64,000 nucleotides of DNA from Papio anubis (lineage: Eukaryota > Chordata > Mammalia > Primates > Cercopithecidae), in assembly GCF_008728515.1 (NCBI RefSeq), contig NC_044990.1, positions 12,731,156 to 12,795,155 of the forward strand. The letters are read 5' to 3'. Below the pieces are notes generated by a model. It was not told the origin of the DNA. It saw only the letters and a list, made by a program, of their open reading frames with translations, and made no database searches. The position numbers and the translations under genes were made by a program. Positions 45,377 through 56,596 of the stretch are shown one piece after another (the first letter of the stretch is position 1; each line of letters opens with the position of its first letter).

Positions 45377-46270
45377 AAGAAGTAGACATAAGGAACTCCA
45401 TTTTGTTCTGTATTTGAGATGCTGTTAATCTGTGACCCTACCCCCAACCCTGTCCTTGCAAGAGACATGTGCTGTGGTGACTCAAGGTTTAACGGATTTT
45501 GGGCTGTGCAGGATGTGCTGTGTTAAATAAGTGCCTGAAGGCAGCTTGCTGGTTAAAAGTCATCACCATTCTCTTAATCTCAAGTACCCTGGGACCTCTG
45601 CCTAGGAAAGTTAGGTATTGTCCAAGGTTTCTCCTCATGTGATAGTCTGAAATATGGCCTCGTGGGAAGGGAAAGACCTGATCGTCCCCCAGCCTGACAC
45701 CTGTGAAGGGTCTGTGCTGAGGAGGATTAATATAAGAGGAAAGAAGGCCTCTTGGCAGTTGACATAGAGAAAAGCATCTGTCTCCTGCCCGTCCCTGGGC
45801 AATGGAACTCTGTCGGTGTAAATCCCGATTGTATGTTCTATTTACTAAGATGGGAGAAAACCACCTTAGGACGAAAGGTGGGACGTGCTAGCGGCAATGC
45901 TGCTCTTTATGCACTAAAAAGGTTTATGGAGATGTTTGCATATGCATATCAAGGCACAGCACTTTTCCTTAAACTTATGTCACAGAGATCTTTATTCATA
46001 TGTCTTACTGCTGACCTTCTCCCTACGATGATTCTATTATCCTGCCACTTCCACTTTTCTAAGATGGTAAAGATAATGATCAATAAATACTGAGGGAATT
46101 TATTCAGAGACCGGGGCCGGTGTGGGTCCTGTGTATGCTGAGCTCAGGTCCCCTGGGCCCACTTTTTCTTTCTCTATACTTTGTCTCTGTGATCTCATTT
46201 CTTTTCTCAAGTCTCTCGTTCCACCTAACGAGAAATGCCCACAGGTGTGGAGGGGCAGGCCGCCCCTTCA
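45177..46270 (+). mobile_element. ERV-K (HML-2-like, LTR5 type) solo LTR
   Basis: It begins tgtggagaaaag and ends ccgccccttca. It carries 'gatcagactgttactgtgtc', 'gtattgtccaaggtttctcc', 'gaccggggccggtgtgggtc' and 'aggtgtggaggggcaggc', the pattern of LTR5-type LTRs. A TATA-like tataag lies at 45731-45736 and the polyadenylation signal aataaa at 46082-46087. Probable 6-bp TSD with one mismatch: aattat (45171-45176) and cattat (46271-46276). No internal retroviral genes are attached, so recombination between two LTRs left this one. Its length without the nested L1 is about 940 bp. Open frames inside (for example 45752-46093) are not genes. Confidence 0.88.
45221..45388 (+). mobile_element. Tiny, recent L1PA-type insertion inside the ERV-K LTR
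   Basis: Only about 66 bp of L1 3' UTR was copied (45236-45301, with 'atgcacatgtaccctacaac' and 'gtataataataataaataa'), followed by a 72-nt A tail (45302-45373) broken by a single G at 45326. The 15-bp TSD agaaagaagtagaca is identical at 45221-45235 and 45374-45388 and is itself part of the LTR. The long tail suggests recent insertion. Confidence 0.92.
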
Positions 46271-46342
46271 CATTATCTTGATTGTGGTGATAATTTCATG
46301 GTGTATATGTATACTAAATCATCAGGTTGTACACCTTAAATA

Positions 46343-46672
46343 CAGTCATGTACCATATAATGTTTCAGATATGCGAGGGACCAGATATGTGAGTCGCCCC
46401 GTGAGATTACAATACCATATGTTTACCGTACCTTTTCTATGTTCAGCTATGTTTAGATATACAAATACTTACCATGGTGTTACAGTTGCCAGTAGCATTC
46501 AGTGCAGTGACATGCTGTACAGCTTGGTAGCCTAGGAGCAAAAGGTTAGGTGTGTAGTAGGCTACACCATCTAGGTTTACGTAAGTACACTCTACAATGT
46601 TTGTAAAATGATGAAGTAGCCTAATGTTGCATTTCTCAGAATGTATCTCTGTCATTAAGAGATGCATGACTA
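46343..46672 (-). mobile_element. MER2 (Tigger-derived) DNA transposon
   Basis: It starts cagtcatgtaccatataatg and ends gagatgcatgact, the inverted ends of MER2. 'gtgagattacaataccatat', 'ggtgttacagttgccagtag' and 'gtaggctacaccatctaggt' follow. It sits between TA dinucleotides (46341-46342 and 46673-46674) in the old L1 tail. Confidence 0.88.
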
Positions 46673-46714
46673 TATATACAATATTTTTAAAAATTGTGTC
46701 ATTGAGACCTCTTA

Positions 46715-46850
46715 TATTACCAGTGAATAACTGAGGCCTAGAAAGGTCAAATGAATTAATTGCTTGAGGTCACCTAGCTAGCATGTGGCAAGGCTGAGAC
46801 TACAGCCTCTGTTTTTTGACCCTTGGTCTGTGCTTTTCCTGTACTTTTTC
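46715..46850 (-). repeat. MIR fragment
   Basis: 'ataactgaggcctagaaagg' and 'gaggtcacctagctagcatg' are minus-strand MIR words. Confidence 0.7.
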
Positions 46851-47589
46851 CTCCTGTGCAAAATTACCATGTAGCATGCACATAGAAATGCAGATTAGAA
46901 ATACACAGAAGAAGATAATCATGTAACTTAGAAAGTGAGTTTTGAAAAGGTGTAGTCCTATTCCTTTTCTAAAATTAATCTAACTGAAATTGTATTTTAG
47001 ATTAACTTTGCTACTTGAAAAATGCTAAGTGGCTGCCTGAGAGCAATGGAATTTCTTCCTCTACTGTGCTCCTCAGGGCAGGTAGCCCTTATCATTGTTT
47101 TTCAAACCACTAGTCATTAACATTTATGGGGTGCCTGTGGAGTATCTGGCTCTCCTAGTGTCTCAGCTCTCTGGACAGAGGGGTGGCTACTTTCTGCCCT
47201 TGGTCACAAGACAATGCCCCATTGCCCTTGCTTATCCAGAAGATCAATCAGGAAGAGAAACAATCCATGGGCTGAACTGCATTTTCTGTTGCCTGACTTA
47301 GCTTAGACGTATTTCTCCTCTCCCTCCAATCCCTCCCACTAAGTCCAAGGATGTTTGCAAATGTCCTAAGGAATATTGGAGTAGCTAGGATCTGGCATTT
47401 TTTTGTACAGCCATAGCTCGAGATAAAGCCCAACTGCAAAATAAATAAATAAAAAAGTAAGAGTTGCAAATGAAAATGCCTTCAAAGCCATGAAATGTAA
47501 AGTAATTGTAAGTTTGCATATTAACTATGTTGGCATATTCTTCACTTCCTCAAGGAAATATGCTCTATCCCATTTTTTAAAATCATAAA
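46851..47589. other. No recognised feature
   Basis: No repeat family or coding signal recognised. Confidence 0.45.
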
Positions 47590-48505
47590 TATATATTTTA
47601 ACTTTTTATTGGAGTTTGACACACATACAGAAAAGTAAAAAAATCATACTAATCAACCTGATGATTTTTCACAAAGTAAAAATCATGAAGAAGCAACAGA
47701 TTAAGAAACATAACATCATTTCCAAGGTATAATGGATTAAAAATGCGTTTTTAATTTTTAACACCATAGTGTTAAAAATTTTTGTCTGTTTTGGAAACTT
47801 ATCCAAGTGGAATCATACAGTATATACTATTTTGCTTCTGTTTTTCTCAACATTGTGTCATATATTTGTGATTTCTTCACTCTCATTGCTAAGTAGTATG
47901 CCATTGTATGAATAGATCACAATTCAGTACATTTCAGTTTTTTTTTTTTTTTTTTTTTTTTTGCTATTACAATCAGTGCTACTATCAACATTTTTGTACA
48001 TATCCTTTGGTGGACAAATGTATGCATTTCTGTTGAGTGCTTCTGAGGAGTGGAAAGCTGGGCCATTGGGGATGCATGTGTTCAACTCTAGTAGCTACAA
48101 CAAAACAGTTTTCCAAAGTGATTATACAAATTTACACTCCAACTGGCAGTGTAATAACCTCTTCAATCTTTCAGGCTCTTGCCAACATTTGGGATTTTTC
48201 AGTTAGTTTCTTTTTAACCATTCTGGTACATGTGTAGTGGTATCACATTAATGGTTTTGATATGCTAATTTTAGTGATGATTAATAAAATTGAGCATCTT
48301 CTCATGTGTGTATTGACTATAGATCCTCAACATGAAGGGCATGCTCAGGTGTTTTGCCTATTTTTCTCTAGGAATTTTACCATTGCAATATTAATTTGTA
48401 GTTTTAAAATATATGAATATATATTTTGTGGCTTGTTTTTTCACTTGGTTAATCACATATTTTGGTGAACAAATATTCTTAATTTAAATACAGTCCAATT
48501 TATCC
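47590..48505 (-). mobile_element. Old L1M fragment (ORF2 end and 3' UTR)
   Basis: Reverse-strand L1 landmarks occur throughout: 'ccaagtggaatcatacagta', 'agtagtatgccattgtatga', 'acactccaactggcagtgta' and 'cttgccaacatttgggattt'. A T23 tract at about 47940-47962 interrupts it. The copy is old and strongly diverged. Confidence 0.7.
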
Positions 48506-49125
48506 ATCCCATCTGCGTCTGTGCTGATGAGGTGACTCAGGGTAGAAAGACCAAGTTGACATGAGAGTTGGAACTTTCAGGCCCATCCACCACCATTTGG
48601 AAAGAGTGGAGGGGAGGGAGCTGGAGATTGGACTCAGTAAATACTCTTGACAGTGAGGCTCAGAGAGCTTCCAGGTGGGTGAACACACCACGGTGCTTGG
48701 AAGGTGTTGCACCCAAGAGGGTAAGGAGGCTCTCGCTGTGTGACCCCCTCACTCTGTACCTTGCCATGTGCATTGCTTCCATTTGGTTCTTCCTGCATTG
48801 TGTCCTTTATATAAACCAGTAAATGTAAGTTTAAAAGTGTAAATAAGTGAGTTCTGTGAGCAGCTCGAGAAAAGTTTTAAACCCGAGGAGGGGTGGTGGA
48901 AACACTTGCTTTACAGTTGATTGATCAGAAGTACAGGTGGCTCAGGGCTTGAAACTGGTGTCTGAAGTAGGAACAGTCTTGTCCTATCGAGTCTCTTACT
49001 TTATGGAGTCTGTACTAACTTTGGGTAGATAGTGTCAGAATTGGATTGAATTTTTGGACACCAGCTAGTATCTACAGAATCAGAGAATAGGCTGTTGGTG
49101 TCAGAGAAAACACCCCAGAGAACAA
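48506..49125. repeat. Unassigned ancient repeat-like segment
   Basis: 'tataaaccagtaaatgtaag', 'gtgagttctgtgagcagctc', 'cagaagtacaggtggctcag' and 'tagatagtgtcagaattgg' resemble an old dispersed mammalian repeat I have seen in this order, but I cannot name it. Confidence 0.35.
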
Positions 49126-50172
49126 AACTGTCATCATTTCCTCTTGTCTTTTTACTATTTGTAAGATCTGAAAGGGTGCTTCTTTTGTATATTTCTGTTA
49201 TTGGCAATTTATGCTCACTCTATTTTTTTCTGATCCATCTTCCTAAAAGTTTATCCATTTTATTAATACTTCAATTAAAAAACCTTTATGTTATTGATTT
49301 TCTGTGTTGAACAATTGGACTTTATTCCATTAATTTTTATTCCTAATTTATTGTTTTCTTCCTACTGTCTTACTTTTTATTACGGGGGAGAGTTAATTTG
49401 TTGAATTTTTATCTAAATTCCTAAATTGAATTCTCACATCATTAATTTTGAACCTTTCTTCTGATCTAATATGTTACTCAAATGTTATAATTTTTTTTTT
49501 CTAAGTATGGCTTTAACTGCACTCCACAAATTTTGTTATATCTGATATTTACTATCAGGTTCAAAAATTATTTGTTTTTTCATTGCAATTTATTGTTGAT
49601 CCATGGAACAATTTAAGATTATATTGCCTCACTGCCAGACACTTGGGAATGATTTCAGCAGAGAATATTCTCTGGATAATTTTGGTTCTTCGAAAATTTG
49701 CTTTATAGCCCAGCATGTTGCTAATTTTGGTAAATGTTACATGTGCATGTGAAAAGCATGCATATTCTGCAATTGATGTGCATAGTATTCTATATATGCC
49801 AAGTGTGTCAAGTGTGTTCATCGTGCTGTCGTCATAGCCATTATCTTACTATAATGTTTCTGTTGAAGTCATAAAATATTTTTGTGTTTTTATTTTAATT
49901 TCTATGACCTTGTCTGTCATATCTTATTTTATTGTTATTTAATGCTTTCCCTGACTTACAGTCTAATAAAATTACTTTCATCAATTTTCTGAGCATGCTG
50001 AAATCTTACAATAGTTTAGAAACCTTACAATAGTTTAACTCCATTCATCTACATTCTGCCTCTCACATTATTGCCATCATATATTTTTATTACATTTTGA
50101 ACTCTTTAGCACGTTACTATTGTTTTGTATAGCCTACTTTAATTTCTATTTATCCACATATTTACAACTTTC

Positions 50173-50560
50173 TGCTGAGACAGCCAAATGCCTGGGCAGA
50201 TAAAAAGGGGTCCCCAGAGAATCTCCGACCCATCCCACAAGTGTTTACATCAAATGCTTTTGTGCAGATGAGGGAACCCTGCCCAGGACTTGACATGGCA
50301 TGCGCACAGTGGACGGGAGCTGGACATGCGCACTGAGGGAAGTGGGTGGAGCCATGGGGAATTCCTGCCTTAAGCAGGGAGGAGCCTGTTCTCTTCCGCT
50401 GGTGTGCTAACCTGGGAATCTGTGAGGAGGAGGGTCTGTTAGCAGGACTCCATGCCACTTTCCTGAGAGTTTTTTTTTTTTTTTTCCTTTTTACCCAATA
50501 TATTCCTCTGTTTCTGCCGTCGTTTCTGTCAATAAACCAGCCCAATTTTGTTTTCTTTCA
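50173..50560 (+). mobile_element. ERV solo LTR (class not certain, ERV-K-like)
   Basis: It starts tgctgagacagcc and ends near tttgttttctttca. It has 'gataaaaaggggtccccaga', several CpGs around 'ggcatgcgcacagtggac' and 'ggacatgcgcactgaggg', a T16 tract near 50470 and a polyadenylation signal in 'ctgtcaataaaccagccc'. It is far richer in GC than the L1 around it. No TSD was resolved. Confidence 0.65.
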
Positions 50561-51204
50561 TCTAAGCTGCCTGTTTTCTCTGGCTATCTTTGAGATTTTT
50601 CTGTCTTTGGTGTTTAACAGTTTTGCAATGATGTGACTAAGTGTAGATTTAAGAGTCTTTTTGTCTTCTTGGTGTTTATGAAGCTTCTTGAATATATGGG
50701 TTGACAGCCTCCATCCGATTTTGAAGATTATAGGCAAACATCTCTTCAATACTGCTTCCACCTCATTCTTTGTATTATCATTTGAGGACACTGATCATCT
50801 CTCCCGTAGATTACTTATGTTGTTTTATACATTTTGAAATGTTTTTATCCTTTAATTTGCATATTTTCTGTCTTCCTGTTCAGTAACATCATTTATTCAG
50901 GTGAGCCCAACCTAATGATCTCTTGAATTGTCAATTTTAAGTATAATTTCTCTTTGATTTTTACAATATAGTCTACTTTTTCTCTAAAATTCTCTTAGTT
51001 TTTGTACATTGATTGTAACTGTTCTAAAATGTGTGTCTGATAAATCTAATGCCTGGATCACTTGTTGGCTTATTTCTGTATCCTATTTTATTTTCTTAAT
51101 AATGCTTCTTGGTATGCATTGTAATTGTTTTGCCTTTCATTTTTATTTTTTAGTAACTAATATTAGTAACAATAATGACTGAATGGCCTGAAGACTAAAG
51201 GTAT

Positions 51205-51385
51205 TATTTTATTTTATTAATTTTTATCTTTAATTCTTACAGGTACATAATGGTTGTCTATGTTTATGGGGTACATGCGATGCTTTGATACAGGCATTCA
51301 ATGTATAATAATCAAATCAGGGGAATTAGGGTACCCATTGCCTCAAGCCTTTATCATTTCTTTGTGTTAGGAACATTCCATGCTT
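51205..51385 (-). mobile_element. Younger L1 3' UTR fragment
   Basis: 'gtctatgtttatggggtaca', 'tgcgatgctttgatacaggc' and 'acccattgcctcaagccttt' are the reverse complement of an L1PA/L1PB-age 3' UTR. It is inserted in the older L1M. Confidence 0.65.
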
Positions 51386-51870
51386 TTTAATTTAATGCTG
51401 GACATTTTGTATGACCAGAAGAATATGTTCATAGAAATAATTAATTTTAGGTTATGGTAGGCAGTTAGAGCAGGGGAAAATCACCTTACTCCAGTCAGCG
51501 ATAGAAATGAGTCTAGACTGGACTGTAGTGTTTTAAAGGTCTTGACTGTTTTTAGTTTGCTCCCAGGATGTTGTCCTTCAAAGGTTGTATCTGAGAGCCA
51601 GGGTATTTGCTGGGACTTCATGTCCTTGATGAGCTCTGAAATTAAATTTTTGTCTCCCTAACGCAATGAGACTGCTGATAGTTCTGCCTAGCTTCTCAGC
51701 CTGCAGGCCTGCACGTTCTTCTGGCCTCTTTAGCTTCGAGTCGTGCTCTGTTCATGAATCAGCAAATACCTCAAAGAGAAAAAGCAGAAAACATTTTTGG
51801 TTTTACTTCTCTGCCCTTCCATTTTGTCTGGAACATCTGAACCTTAAGCTCTAGCTTTTTAGTATGATGC

Positions 51871-53464
51871 TTGCAATTGAATTTTTTAAATTTTGCACAA
51901 TTTTTCCAGTTGCACTTGGAAGGAATATTCTTTTACTGAAAGCTATGGGTTTGCATAACCGGAAGTTATGTTCTAAAGTCTTTTAAATGATGTTAGCCAC
52001 ATTGAGGTATCCATTAGCATTTTGCGCTTTTCTGCCTCAACTAAGGGATATAGTAAATGAATGTCATTTGTGGTTCTTTATATGTAACTTAATTCATAAC
52101 CTATTTGAAGTTTATTTAAAGCTGCCATATACTAGTCGATACTATTACATGGAATTTTTATAACTATTGGTTTTAAAAATTATTTTCCTTTAAAAGATAA
52201 TCTAGGATATCTTATGTAATGCATCTTATACAGTAAATGTTTCCTGAAGAGGTTAAAAAACCCAGAATTCTCTTTTTATTTTAGTTTTGAAAGAATCTAG
52301 CAAGTACTATAAACTGAAACATATACAAAACCCATGCATTTATTTAACTGTTCAGTGGCAAACTCCTCACAATTCATAATTAGCTCTAATACATGTTTCT
52401 TCAGCAAATTTGCTATGTTTCTTACAGTAATATTTGCTAAGACATGCATTTCAGTTTGGTATCATAGTGTATTCTGGATGTTATTTGAACTGTGATTACT
52501 GTTTCAGGAAAGGTAACTATCTCTTCTGTGGTGTGTGGCTTTAAATCTCTTACTATTTGGTGGAAAACCTCCAAAGAAGTAGCCCAACATTTCCCACTGT
52601 GTTTCATGGAATTTTGTTAAGTCTGAGATGAATGGAAACATTTAGTTTTTTTTTTTCTTTAACATGTTCTGATTGCGTTATCTTAAAACTTTAGATCTTG
52701 ATAATAATAAATTTTTATATAATAGCTGTTATTTCAAGGTACATTATACACTTAGAGTTTCAACATCAATGGCAGTGTGCATGATTCCATATTTCACATA
52801 CTCTTCTTAATTGTTTCACCCTTTTTTACAGACTTTCTGTGATATCTGATTAAACTCTTATAGTTTTATACCATAATAAGGTTATAAACAATACAGGAGC
52901 AGAATTTAATATCAGCACAATTATTGTTTTGAGGTACATGCTACTAATTCATAGATTCTCCTGCTATTTGAATGATAGGGTAATTAACATCTTAATATTT
53001 TTATCACATTAGCTGTATACTTGTAGTCAATTGATGTAGTGACTAGATTGAATTGGAATGACAATGGTTCTACATTCCCTGGAGAAAATCTTGAGAAGTC
53101 TGGTCCCCACCTTTGGCAGTTGGCCTGTTCCAATGATATGAAACTTTGACTGCTAAGGTGCAATAAAACAGAGCTGTTTCTGCCTTGATGAATGGAGTGA
53201 GGCATAGGAAACATCCTCAGAGTGGCTCCCATCACTGATCATTGGAAAATTTCATAATTTTGATTGTTAAGATCTACATGTGGTAGTTTCCATGATTTTA
53301 GTCAAGGCCTTTAACAAAAAATGCCATGTGAGCTAGTATGTTTATTAATGACATTTCATAATTAAATTTAGCATTCATTTTTCACTGATGGGCAGGGATA
53401 AGCCCTGCCTTAGATTCTGCAAGTTTCTGAGGCATCTTGCCTCAGAAATAGACCTAGGGTCTCT
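51871..53464. other. No recognised feature
   Basis: About 1.6 kb of AT-rich sequence. No repeat family or coding segment is supported. Confidence 0.4.
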
Positions 53465-53560
53465 ATTTGAAGCATATTACATATGTTAACTTCTTTTAAC
53501 TTCATAACAACGGCATAAGGTATGTAGTATTTTTGTTTCTATCCTGCAGGAAATAGAAGC
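53465..53560 (-). repeat. MIR fragment
   Basis: 'catattacatatgttaactt' and 'ttcataacaacggcataagg' match the reverse MIR 3' half. Confidence 0.55.
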
Positions 53561-54240
53561 CCGTACTAGTTTTCTGTTGCTGCTTAATAGATTACCACAA
53601 ACTTACTGACTTAAAACATCATACATATTTTCCACCTCACATTTACATGGTCAGGCGTCTGAGCATGGCCTACCTACGTGGTTTTTGCAAGGTTTCACAA
53701 AGCTCTCTAGAAGCAAAGATTAGAAATGTTTCCAGCACAAAGAAATGATGAATATTTGAGGTGATGGATATCCTAATTACCACGATTTGATCATTATGTA
53801 TTGTATGCGTGTCCAGATATCACATGCACCCTATAAATATGTACAATTATTACGTATCAGTCAAAAATAAAAGATGTTGGATGGGGTTGAAATTCCATCT
53901 TAGGCTTGTAGTCCTCTTCCAAGTTCACATGGCTGTTGGCAGAATTTATTCTCTTGAATCTGTAGAACTCCTGAGGCTTGCTTCTTTTTTGAGGCCAGAA
54001 GGAGATTCTCTTGTTTTGATTAAAGTCAACCGATTAGAACTTTAATGACATGTGAATAATCCCTTGACTTTTACCATATTATATTGGTTAGAAGCAAGTT
54101 CACATGTTCTGTTGGGCAGAAGCAAGCATTCAAGGGGAGGGAAACATACAAGGGCATGAGTCATTGGCTCTCAATCTAGGGTGTCTTTTGCAAAATCCCC
54201 CCAAATTAATTAACCTGCCTCTAGTCAGTATTGGTAGAGG
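53561..54240 (-). mobile_element. MLT1 LTR interrupted by an L1 tail
   Basis: 'gttttctgttgctgcttaat', 'gattaccacaaacttactga' and 'ctgagcatggcctacctacg' (53561-53708) continue after the insert with 'gttcacatggctgttggcag' and 'aggggagggaaacatacaag' (53878-54240). This is MLT1 on the minus strand. Confidence 0.7.
53710..53875 (+). mobile_element. L1 (L1MA-like) 3' end nested in MLT1
   Basis: 'cagcacaaagaaatgatgaa', 'gaggtgatggatatcctaat', 'cacatgcaccctataaatat' and a final 'tcaaaaataaaa' are the end of an L1MA 3' UTR. Confidence 0.75.
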
Positions 54241-55544
54241 GTAGGATATGGCTCCAAGCTGCTTGGCCCTAGAGCCTGAGCAATTTGCTGCTTACTTTCT
54301 CAGGATTATCCATTCTCATACACTGCAGCCTGAGAAAGGATTGATAGGGATTTGTTTGCAGATATTCAAGATCATGTATTTTGTGTATTTGTGTCCTCTA
54401 TTCATTTGGTCGTTATGAACTCTCTTTATATATAAACTACTCTTCTACTTTCTGTGACAAGTGATATCTTTTTTCTTGTGTAATTAAAAGTGCTAAATTT
54501 TTTTCAATCCAAAACACATCCTTTGCAAATCTCTACATTTGTAATACTGAACAAAGTGAGCAGTTACGCCATTTAAGTAACAATTCCTTTCTAAGGCTGC
54601 TCATTACATGTGTAAAATTTAAATCTTTGATCAATGAGTGATGACTATGAGTGTGCTGTTGCTAATGCTCTGAAGGCATCTACTTTTAGGTGAAGGAAAG
54701 AATGCAAGGATGTGGAACTACTTTAGTCACAGTTATGTTTAAGCCCTGGAAACTGTTGGTTATGTGGTTCATTTGCCATCTCCAGCCTCTATTTTGCTTG
54801 TTTTAAACAAGGGTTGAAAATCTTTAAGCACAAGAATTTTGTGAAGTCACAGACTGACCCTTGAAAAATACCAGTAATCATCCATTTAAAAATACATTTA
54901 AATACATTTTGTTTAAGTTCAAGGTGCAGGAATCTTCAGTTGTGCAGCTAAAGTTAGCACTTGGGAATGGAATTGCGTTGCCCCACCCACATGCACACAC
55001 ACATACACAAAACCTCAAATTCCCACGTATTCCTTTCTTTTTGCCAAGAGATGAAAAGATATTGCCCTGGATATTCAGGGAAACAGTGGGGGCACATGCA
55101 GCAGCAACAGTCCATGATTGTTACAAAAAACTTCAGATTATCCCCTTGGAAACAAGCAGAAGACTTAACTCAGCATCTCAGAAAGATCAAAATCATTGTC
55201 ATGTAGCCATAGGGCTCCAGGCATAACATATTTTGTTCTTGTTATTTTTCCTCTCATCTTGAGTTTCTGAGACCTCTTTCCTCCTCAGATCCCAGCTAAT
55301 CTGTTAGCATTGTCAGTCTTGCCCTGTGGATCAGACTTCTCCCATTTCTCTGCCTTGTTGATTAACATCCTGCTTTCTGATCCCAGCTCACATCTATGGA
55401 CTTTGCCTCATATTCTTTCATACTGTTATTTCCATTTTAACCATTATATTCTAATTTTGTAGTGTGATTGGGAAAACCATTGGCAAGAAAGATACAAAAA
55501 CAGAGTCCTAGGGTTAAGGTTATGTCCTTATGATTTTCCATATT
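54241..55544. other. No recognised feature
   Basis: AT-rich. A 121-codon plus frame at 54861-55226 has no recognised homology and contains a CA-type microsatellite word. Confidence 0.4.
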
Positions 55545-55660
55545 CATATAGTACTTAGCACTTCATACATGTTAACTCATGAGACTTCAATATATCCCTA
55601 GGAGGAATTCTGATTCTTAGATGCAGTTTGCAAATTAAGGAAGATAAACATATAGAGAAA
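55545..55660 (-). repeat. Weak MIR trace
   Basis: 'agtacttagcacttcataca', 'tgttaactcatgagac' and 'aattaaggaagataaac' resemble a decayed minus-strand MIR. Confidence 0.4.
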
Positions 55661-56596
55661 AAAACGCAGTAATAACAAATTTGATAGGAGAGGATTAACT
55701 TCTGGGAGCACAATGTGAAGTTCTTGGCCTTAGCCCACAGCTCCAGGAAACTCCAATGAACTGAAAATGGCCTGTCTGGGTAGCGAGGCTCTGTGCATCT
55801 CTCTTCATCCTGAAGTTGAGTCAGTGAGGCATTAGGATGCTTTTAATTTCTCAAGTGACATTAAAATACAGACCCACAGACCCCGTCTGTTCTCTTGGAA
55901 GCAGAGAGATTGGCAAATGGTGACACTACATGCCTTTAGGCATATACGCTGCCTGATAATCCCCATATGGTTTCAAGTAGTTCATGCTCAGATGAACCTG
56001 ACATGAATTTAGAAAAGGCAAACACTCCTAATGAGATGGTATATTCTTGACTTACTATTTTAAAGAGCACCTTCTTCCTACTACCTGCAAACACCACATT
56101 TGTATCCCTTTCTAAGGCGGGACGTCTTGGAGTCATCTTTGCTTCCTCTTTCCATTTATCTTCTATATATTCAGATGGAGAATCTTACGGTTTCTTTGTG
56201 ATACGCCTTTTGCTTTCTGATCTTACTGCCATCACTTGAGCGCAAAGCTTCAGTATCTCATCTGGAGTGCTGCTCCGTCGGCCTAGGAAGTGGCTCTGAC
56301 TCTGGTTCTCCACACTTGGATAATCTCATGTTGCCTGGGGAATGTTTCTAAAATGGCCAATAGGAGAATACCTGTCTGTAGGGTACAATTGCTGTATTTG
56401 CCTTCCCAGTACCACTTTCCCATTTTTCTTTTAATAACACCCCGCATTTAAAGGAGAGACTTATTACAGCACTGCTTTTTCCTTCCATCATTATCAAATA
56501 AGTGTTCCCATGATCCAAACCAGCCCAACCATTGTCAAGACACATGACTCAGGCAGTCTAATTGGAATTTGCCCTGGGATTACTCGAGGGACATTG
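55661..56596. other. No recognised feature
   Basis: No repeat family or coding signal recognised. Confidence 0.4.

Larger units (their letters stand above)
45040..46735 (+). mobile_element. Old L1 3' UTR split by two insertions
   Basis: L1 3' UTR sequence appears in three pieces: 45040-45176 ('gtactgtatacttaacattt', ending gtgttaattat), 46271-46342 ('cttgattgtggtgataattt', ending ccttaaata) and 46673-46700 ('tatacaatattttta'). Joined in this order they read as one L1MA-like tail. An ERV-K LTR fills the first gap and MER2 the second. Confidence 0.75.
49130..51870 (-). mobile_element. Old L1M sequence (upstream part), with inserts
   Basis: The T-rich plus strand is the complement of old L1 (or HAL1-like) coding sequence: 'tttggttcttcgaaaatttg', 'ttgaatatatgggttgacag' and 'ctgataaatctaatgcctgg' are typical. 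An LTR at 50173-50560 and a younger L1 tail at 51205-51385 interrupt it. It has no intact ORF. Confidence 0.6.

Noticed and set aside
45752..46535. Frames of 113 and 137 codons
   Set aside because: They lie in or run out of the ERV-K LTR, the old L1 tail and MER2. They cross element boundaries and match no retroviral protein.
50005..50037. cttacaatagttta repeated with period 19
   Set aside because: Only two short copies inside old L1 sequence. Not evidence of an array or regulatory structure.
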